Part shown: positions 26,064 to 35,000 of the stretch, piece after piece
Position numbering within the stretch: the first letter of the stretch is position 1
How the letters are laid out: every line of letters begins with the position of its first letter
NCBI GenBank assembly: GCA_025457665.1
Contig: JALOTY010000006.1
Coordinates: forward strand, 1 to 64,000
DNA length: 64,000 nt
Direction: 5' to 3'
DNA from: Akkermansiaceae bacterium
Lineage (GTDB): Bacteria > Verrucomicrobiota > Verrucomicrobiia > Verrucomicrobiales > Akkermansiaceae
Translations under genes and position numbers: made by a program
The notes under the pieces: model-generated
What the model was told of the DNA's origin: nothing
Seen by the model: only the letters and a program-made list of their open reading frames with translations
Databases searched by the model: none

Positions 26064-29000
26064 ATGGTTCATTCCACCCCACTGTATCGCCAACTGTGTG
26101 CCGTGCTCCTCGGTTGGCTTGGGCTCTCCGTGTGCGCCTACTCCGATCTCGCCTCATGGCAGTCGACAGTGACGGCAGGGACTCCGGCGGCCACCCGATT
26201 CACGGCCGTATCCGGTGCCAGTCCGGTCAGCATGAATGTGGGAAATTTTTCCCCCGGCACGGCCCGTTCCTTCGAGTTCGTCTTCAACGCGGCGGGGGCG
26301 GGCCCCTCGAAGACGCTGCTGGGTAGCGCGGATCCGGCATCAGGCGGGCAGTTTCTGAAGCTCAACCAGTGGAACAACTCGGGGAAATTCGGCGTCACGA
26401 CCTCCGGGGTGGCGGATGATGCCTTTCTGAATTCTCCGACTCGATCCAACCAGCAGGTCCATGCCGTTTTCGTTTCCTCCGGCTCGGTGACTTCGCTGTA
26501 TCTGAATGGCGTGCTGCAAACGGGAACGATCTCGCGGGCGCTGGCGATCACGGGCACGAATGGTTTGGCGGCCTTCGACAATGCCGCGCATACGACATTT
26601 TCCGACAATCTGGATGGCACGATCACGGGGTTTGCGAGCTATGCCCGGGCGCTGAGCCAGGCGGAAGTGACGGCGAGATTCAACGCTCTCGTCGCGCCAC
26701 CTCCGCTGCCGACTCCGAATCTCGCGGCCTGGCAGGCAGTGGTCAATGGGGGGACGGCGGCAACGACGCGCTTCACCTCGGTGGCGGGGTCGAGCCCGGT
26801 GAGCATGAGCGTCGGCACCTTTGCGGCGGGCACGGCGCGGTCGTTTGAGTTTGTCTTCAATGCGGCAGGCGCGGGACCGACGAAGACCTTGCTGGGCAGC
26901 GCGGATCCAGTTTCCGGCGGCCAGTTCTTGAAACTGCACCAGTGGAACAACACGGGTAAGTTTGGCGTCTCGACATCCGGGGTGGCCGATGAGGTGTTTG
27001 CCAATTCGCCGACACTTTCGAACCAGCATGTGCATGCGGTTTTCACTTCGAATGGATCGGTGACCTCGCTGTACCTGAATGGCGTACTGCAAACGGGAAC
27101 GATTGAGCGCGGCTTGGCGATCACGGGCACGAACGGGCTGGGAGCCTTCGACAATGCGGCGCACACGACATTTTCCGACAATCTGGATGGCTCGATCTCC
27201 GGCTTCGCGAGTTATGCCCGGGCGCTGAGCCAGGCGGAGGTGACGGCGCGCTTCAACGCGCTGGCAACGACCAACACCGTTCCGGGCGCACCCGTGATCG
27301 GCACGGCGACCATCCTGGGCAGTTCGGCGACCGTGGCCTTCACTCCACCCGCAAGCAATGGCGGCACGGCGATCACCGGATACACCGCGACGTCCAGCCC
27401 CGGCGGCCTGACAGGCACGGGCACGAGTTCGCCCATCACGGTTTCAGGCTTGGAGGCGGGAACGAGTTACACCTTCACCGTCACAGCAACGAATGCAGTC
27501 GGCACCGGTCCGGCTTCGGCGGCATCGAATGCGGTGGTGAACAACAATTTCCCACCCACGGGCATCCTCTTGTCCAACAACGCCATCCAAGAAGGCAACG
27601 CGGTCAATGCGACCATCGGCGCACTTTCGGCGGTGGATCCGAGTGCGACGGACTCCCACAATTTCACCCTGGTTTCCGGCGCAGGCAGCACGGACAACGG
27701 CAGTTTCACGATTTCAGGAAGCAACCTGCGGATCACACCCGTGTCATCCGCTGCTGCTAAAAGCAGTTATGCCCTGCGCATCCGAGCGACCGATCAGGCA
27801 GGAGGATTTGTGGAAAAGCGCTTCACCGTCCGGATTACAGCCGCGGTGGACATTCCTGAAGCGTTCGCAGGATGGCGCCAGCGAGTGCAAACGACTGGCG
27901 CTACGGCGACGCACTTCACCACCGTTGCCGAACAGAACCCGGTGACCGTGGATGTCGGAAACTTCGCCGATGGTTCCGCTCGCTCTTTCGAGTTTGTGTT
28001 TCATGCACGCGGTTCAGGTCCGTACCGGACCTTGCTTGCTGCTGCGACTCCTGTGGGGCAATCGCAATCTCTGCGATTCAACCAGTTCAGCAACACGCAG
28101 AAATTCGGTGTCTCCACCTCCGGCGTGGCTGATGATGTTTTCGCAAATTCCCCAACACGTGAGAATCAATTGGTGCATGCCGTTTTTGTCTCAAACGGTT
28201 CAGTAACCAGCCTATTTCTCAACGGCGTGCTTCAGACTGCAACGATCGCGCGCGGACTCACGATCAAGGGCTCGAATGTTCTGGGTTTCGATCTGGACGG
28301 CGTGATTTATGGTTTCGCCAGTTATAACAAAGCGCTGACCCAAGGAGAGATATCCTCTCACGCCCAGGGGATTGTCGGCCTCGGTGAATCCATCCCGGTC
28401 CAGGATTTCAACTTGCCCGCATGGCAGGCGGTCGTCAGTCAGGGTGGTGCGACGAGGACCCGATTCACCCCAGTGTCTGGTTCGAATCCTCAGACGGTCG
28501 ATGTCGGCACTTTCGCAGCCAACAGCCCCCGATCCTTCGAATTTGTCACCGACTATGCCAACATGAGCATAGGTGTCGGCGAGCTTTTGGCCAAAGGTCA
28601 ATTTGGAGATGATACCGCCCAGCGCCTGTCTGTCGTCTTCGAGGCGGCTGGCCAGCGCATGAGGTTGAGCCGGATGGCAGGGACGAATGCAAACACGGGG
28701 GCGAGCTTCGCGACCCAAAGCTCGAATCAGGTCAAGGCGGCAAACCAGAAGGTGCATCTCGTGTTTGTTTCCCCCGGAAGCTGGTTCACGGATTGGTATC
28801 TGAACGGAGTGAAGCAGGAGAGAATCCAGCTTCCGCTGTCGTTCACTGGAACCTATGGCTTGGGGGCATCCTCTGTTTCCTTTCCTCCGTTTTTTCAAAA
28901 TGCCATTCCGGGAACGATCCATGGATTTGCGAGTTATTCTTCGGAACTTTCGCAAGCTCAGGTGAGCCAGCGCTTTCAGGCATTGGCCTCTTCAACGCCG

Positions 29001-32000
29001 ATCCCCACGGATTTCACGAATTGGGAAACCTTGGTGTCTGCGGACACGCCCGCGGTAACCCGATTCACCCCTGTCTTGGGAAGCAGCCCGGTGAGCCTGT
29101 CGGTCGGCAGTTTCGCGGCTGGCACCCCGAGGTCGTTCGAGTTCCTTTTCAATGCCGCCGGCGCAGGACCTTCCAAAACGCTACTCGGAAGCCTGGATGG
29201 AGCATCGGGCGGTCAATCGCTGAAGCTCAATCAATGGAACAATACCAATAAGTTCGGCCTCACCACCAGCGGAGTCGCAGACGAAGTCTTCACAAACTCG
29301 ACCACTTTGTCCAATCAAGTGGTTCACGCGGTCTTCGTCTCCAACGGTTCGATCACCAATCTATATCTCAACGGGGTATTGCAATCGGCTGCCGTTTCCC
29401 GGGCCATGAACATCACCGGTATCAATGGTCTCGGTGCGGCGGACAATGCAGCTCATACCGGTTTCTTCGACAATCTGGACGGTTCCATTTTGCGCTTTGC
29501 CAGCTATGGCAGGGCCTTGACCCAGGCCGAGATCACGCAGCGCCAGCAGGCACTGAACGCTTCACTGAACATCACGGCATGGAGAAAACAGGTGAGCGCC
29601 GCTCGTCCCGCTGCGAAGTACTTTCCCACACTTTCCGGAGCCTCCCCCATCCGCTTGAATGTCGGAAATTTCGCCGTGGGCGCTCCCCGCTCGTTTGAAT
29701 TCGTCTGCCGTGCTGCGGGTGCCGGTCCCAGCAAGGCGCTGCTGGGCAGCCAGGATACCAACTCCGGCGCGCAGATCCTCCAGTTGAACCAATTCGACAA
29801 CACCCAGAGGTTCGGTGTGACCACTTCGAGCGTCGGGGATGAGCTTTTCTCGTCTTCGGTGACCACGAGCAATCAGGTCGCGCATGTGGTTTTCGTGTCG
29901 GACGGCACGGTGACAAAGCTTTTCGTGAACGGGCAGTTGCAGATGCGCTCCATCCCACGCGGTCTGGCGATCACGGGGATCAATGCTTTGGGGGCTTATG
30001 ACAATGCGGCCCATGATGCCTTCTTGGGCAATCTGGACGGGACGATCGAGGGTTTCGCGAGCTACGGCAGGGAACTCAGCGCCGCGGAAATCACCGCCAG
30101 ATTCCAGACGCTGCAGGATGATATCACCGCGCCAGGTGCGCCTGTGATCGGCTCGGCGCTGGGGCAAGATGCGGCTGCGATCGTTTCCTTCGGAGCGCCG
30201 GTGAACAACGGCGGTGCGGAGATCACCGGCTATACCGTGACTTCCAGCCCCGGCGGCATCACCGCCACGGGAACAAGATCACCCATCACCGTCACGGGTC
30301 TCACGAACGGGGTCAGCTACACCTTCACCGTCACCGCCACGAACTCCGTCGGCACAGGTGCTGCCTCAGCCGCGTCCAATGCGGTGGTGCCTGACGGTGA
30401 GATCAATATCGCTCCCACCGATATCCTTTTGCTCTCCAACACGGTCCCGGATGGAAACACCGCCAATGCCACGGTGGGCGCCCTCGTTGCCACGGATGCG
30501 AATCTGGACGATACGCACACCTTCACTCTCGTCTCCGGCACGGGCAGCACCGACAACGCCAACTTCACGATATCCGGAAATGCACTGCGCATCACACCCG
30601 TGACGAACGCGGTCACCAAAAGCAGCTATTCGCTCCGGCTGCGGGCGACGGATGGCGGCAATTTGTTTTTCGAAAAAGCTCTTACAGTGCGTGTGGTGGC
30701 CACCGGAGCTACTGCCGCGACGTTCGCACCTTCGCAGCTGCATATCCAGCCGAGCTTCAACTACAAGCAGACTGTCACAGGAAACTTCGATGGCGATGGC
30801 ATCCCCGATATTGCGGCGATCACGACCCATGACCAATGCGTTGTACTCTTCAGCACCCAGGGCTATTTGACCCCAAATGGCTACAATAGTGGCCGCATCA
30901 GCTCGGCCATCGCCGTGGGCGACGTCAACAACGATGGTATCTTGGACTTGATCGTCGGCTGGGGAGTTCCCGCAAGCACTCCTACAGCCGGCGTGGTGGC
31001 GTATTTGGGCAGTGGAAATGCGGTGAATGCCTTCGGAAATGGAACCATCGAACTGATCTCGCTGCCGAATCCCGCACTCAATACGTTCCCATCTTTTCTC
31101 AGCGTGACGGATCTGAATGGGGATCAAAAACCGGACATTATTGTGCAGCGCCATCAGGAACTGGGTTTCAGCACCTACCGGAAAAATGATACGCAGTGGG
31201 GCTATGACTTCGTGCAGGAGTCGGACACTGGCTATACACCAGTGATGCGCGGCGCGGTGACAGCGGATTTCAATGAAGATGGTGTCGTCGATGTCGCGCA
31301 TGCGACCTCGCTTGGAAATGGATCGAGCAAGGTTTCGGTTCTAACGATGGGCTCGTCCGGCAATTTCAGCCGCACCGACATGTTCACCGTTGCTGCGGAG
31401 ATTCAATCGATCGCAGCGGCGGACTTGAATGGTGATGGCAGGCTCGATCTGGCCATAGCGGCAGGAAACGGCGCGAATGGACAACTTCTCCTCGCGAGAA
31501 ACTCAAGAACAGCTTTGTTCGATTCGATCTCCTTTGCCACCCCGACCACACTCACAACGGGAACAGCCGGCTTGTTAGGCATCCGCTGTGCGGACATGAA
31601 CCGCGATGGAAAGCAGGATGTCATCACTAGCGAAAATCAACAGCTCCGCGTGTTTTTCGGAAACGGTGACATGACCGTGACCGCTTCGACGAACAATCCC
31701 ATCAGCGTGCCGACCACCAGCAACGGAAGCGGTGGAATCAGCATGAACTTCGAGGTAGGTGATTTCAGCAATGACGGCATGATCGATCTCTTTGCAGGAA
31801 ACGGCCAACTCCTGACGAACCTCCGCGGAGCCCTCTTCGCTCCGAAGCCTCTGAATCTTTTCGCTGGCCTGGGTCAAGCTGCCAGACCCGGAGTGCCACT
31901 GAGAATCGGTTCTGCACCTTTGCAGCCAGGCTTTACTGCTGCCTCTACGGTCCCTTGGCTTTCGGTCACTCCAACAAACGGATTGCTGGGTATCTCATCG

Positions 32001-35000
32001 CTCGTGGCATCTGCCGATCCAGCGGCTCTGGCGTTAGGAAGGCATCGTGGCAAAGTGAATCTCAGCTCTCCAGACCTCCAAGCTACGGAGGTGAACGTCA
32101 CCATGGACGTGGCCGCTGCGGCCGGCACTCTTGGAGCAAGCCAGATTGTTCCCATCCCTGCTGACAACAACTGGCGTAGCCCGGTCGCCTCCGGTGATTT
32201 CAATAACGATGGACGCCTGGATTTCGTGCACGCCCGGCTCAATGTTCCCGGTGACTTCGCCTTTGGGTTCCGCGTGCTGCTTACGGGTTCGAATGGTTCG
32301 TTCACGGCGGTGAATTCCTCATCTCCGTCGAACTTGCAAACAACCACGCTGGCGCAAGTCGTCACGGGGGATTTCAACGGCGACAGTCACCTTGACGTGG
32401 CAGGCATGGACATCGTTTCTTCAGGCGTCCACCGCTTCCAAGTTGCCCATGGAAACGGAACTGGGGCATTAGGTAACACGGTCCACTCCGCCGTGATTGG
32501 GAGATCGGGTCTAGCTTACGAACCCGTTCTCGAGAAAAACGACTTCAATGGCGATGGCAAAGACGATCTTGTGATCATCCATGGCGGTGAGGCCACCATG
32601 CTGCTGGGAACGTCGAGCGGCGTGTTTCGCAAAGTGGGTGTGACACGGTTTCTTAATATCCAACCCGGTGTGACGGGTCAGGTCCAGGCTGTGGCATCCG
32701 GGGATTTCAATGGCGATGGCTCGTGCGACCTCATGGTGGATAATTTTTTCATTCAAGGAGATGGATTGGGTGGCCTACGACGGCACCCCTTTGTTTCCAG
32801 CGCGAACAGTCAATTATACAAAGTTAAGGCAGGGGATTTCAACGGGGACAACATCACTGATGCGCTTTACTGGCGGGATTCGGATCTGCGAGTGAGCTAT
32901 GGCAGCTCCACGCTGAACACGGTCAGTGGTGGCGGGGCATTGAGCTACCTGACTGATCCGGTGCTCGTCTATAATGCCAATGCCTCGGGCTATTCCATCC
33001 GCGCCGCCAACGCCGCAGACGTCAATGGAGATGGCATCCTCGACCTCGTCAGTACGGCGAACTCATCGAACGTCTGCATCACACTTCTGGGCAATGGTGA
33101 TGGCACCTTCCAGACGGCGAAGGTGATCTCCAGGACGCTCTATGGTGGTGATCACCCGCTGCATGTCGGCGATGTCTCCGGAGACGGCGCACCGGATGTT
33201 TTCCAAATCAATGGAAACGGACACGACATTTGGGAATTCAACCGTCTCTCCGGCCAGTCAGCTTCCACGACCACGACTCTCGCCACTACCGGCGGTGGCA
33301 CCGGATTGTTTGGAGGCGTGGCACCAGTGACAGTCACCGTTGCAGCAACCACTCCATCGGCAGCTTTCAGCACCCCTCTCGGTTCGGTGAGTTTGAAAAA
33401 GGGCTCCACCGTCGTCGCCACCAGCACGCGCTATACGGCGGGCACATGGACTTTCACCCCCGTGGGTCTCGGCGTGGGTTCCCACACACTCACCGCTCAA
33501 TATGACGGCGATTTGCGGAATGCGCCCTCCATTTCCGGAAGCGTCACTGTCAATATCGTCAAGGGGGTGGCGGATATCACCCTTGCTTCGTCACTGGGTG
33601 TCTCGGAGATCGGTGACACGGTGACGTTCAGCGCCAACATCTCACCGGTAACCAGCGGCAGCATCAGCTTCTTCAATGGCACGACGCTGTTGGGGACCGG
33701 AACGATCGATGCCTCGGGGCTCGCCACTTACACGACGAGTTCCCTGCCCACCGGAAGCAACTCCATCACGGCCTCCTTTGCTGGAAATTCGGATGTGCAT
33801 GCCGCCATTTCCTCTCCTCTGACGCAGACGGTGAACAAATTGCCCGCCACGGTCACATTGAAAAACCTGCTCGCCTCCTTCGACGGCTCGGCGAAGTCCG
33901 CAGGTGCCGATACTCTTCCTGCCGGACTGCCCGTGACCTTCACCTACAACGGCTCTGCCACCGCACCGAGTGGGGTAGGCAGCTACACTGTGGTCGCCAC
34001 GGTGGATGACTCCACCTATCAAGGCAGCGAAACGGGCACCTTCGTCATCCAGAAGGGCACGGCGGGCATTTCCATCGCCAATGTCAACCGCATCTTCGAT
34101 GGCTCGCCCAAACCGGTTTCCGTGACCACCACCCCGGCGGACTTGCCTTTCACCATTTCCTACAACGGATCCGGGACCGCCCCCAGTGCCATCGGCAGCT
34201 ATCCGGTCGTCGTCACCATCAACAGCCCGAACTATCAAGGCACGGCGAGCGACACGCTGGTGATCAGTGCCGCCGCCGTCACCACCACCACGCTCACCAG
34301 CAGCGCGAATCCAAGTCCGTTCCTCACGCCGCCGACCTTCACCGCCACGGTGTCCTCCGCGTCGGCCACGCCAGGTGGAGAAATGCAATTGCTCATCGAC
34401 AACGTCCTGTTTGAGGCAAAGCAAGTCAACGCCAGCGGTGTCGCCACATTCTCACCCCCCGCTACATTGCTCGCAGGTGGCTCGCGCAGCATTCGCGCGA
34501 ACTACAATGCCAACGGAGCTGTTGCCGAGTTCGCACCCTCCAACGCCATCATCACGCAAGTCGTGGAGAAAGCGGAGGTGGAGGTCACTTTGGATGCTCC
34601 CACGCTGGATCAGACCTATAACGGCAGCGCTCGTGTCGTCACCGCCAGCGTCACGCCGCCTCCAACGCATGCGAGCGTTCAGGTGGATATCACTTACGAC
34701 GGCAGCAGTATCGCTCCCATCAACGCAGGCACCTACGCCGTGGTTGCGACCATCAATGATCCTTCCTTGGAGGGCAGCGTCAGCGGCACGCTCATCGTAT
34801 CCAAGGCCGCTGTGGCCCTGGAGTCCGGCCCTCTCACCGTGGGTTACACCGGACAAGCGATCAGCCCCACCCTGCGTGTCACTCCGGATGTGCCCTTCAC
34901 CGTCACCTATGATGCGACGACCAGTGGCATCCCTGCCGGAAATCCCACCGCCTCGCCGCCGATCAACGCGGGCAATTACCGCATCCTCGTATCGGTCGGC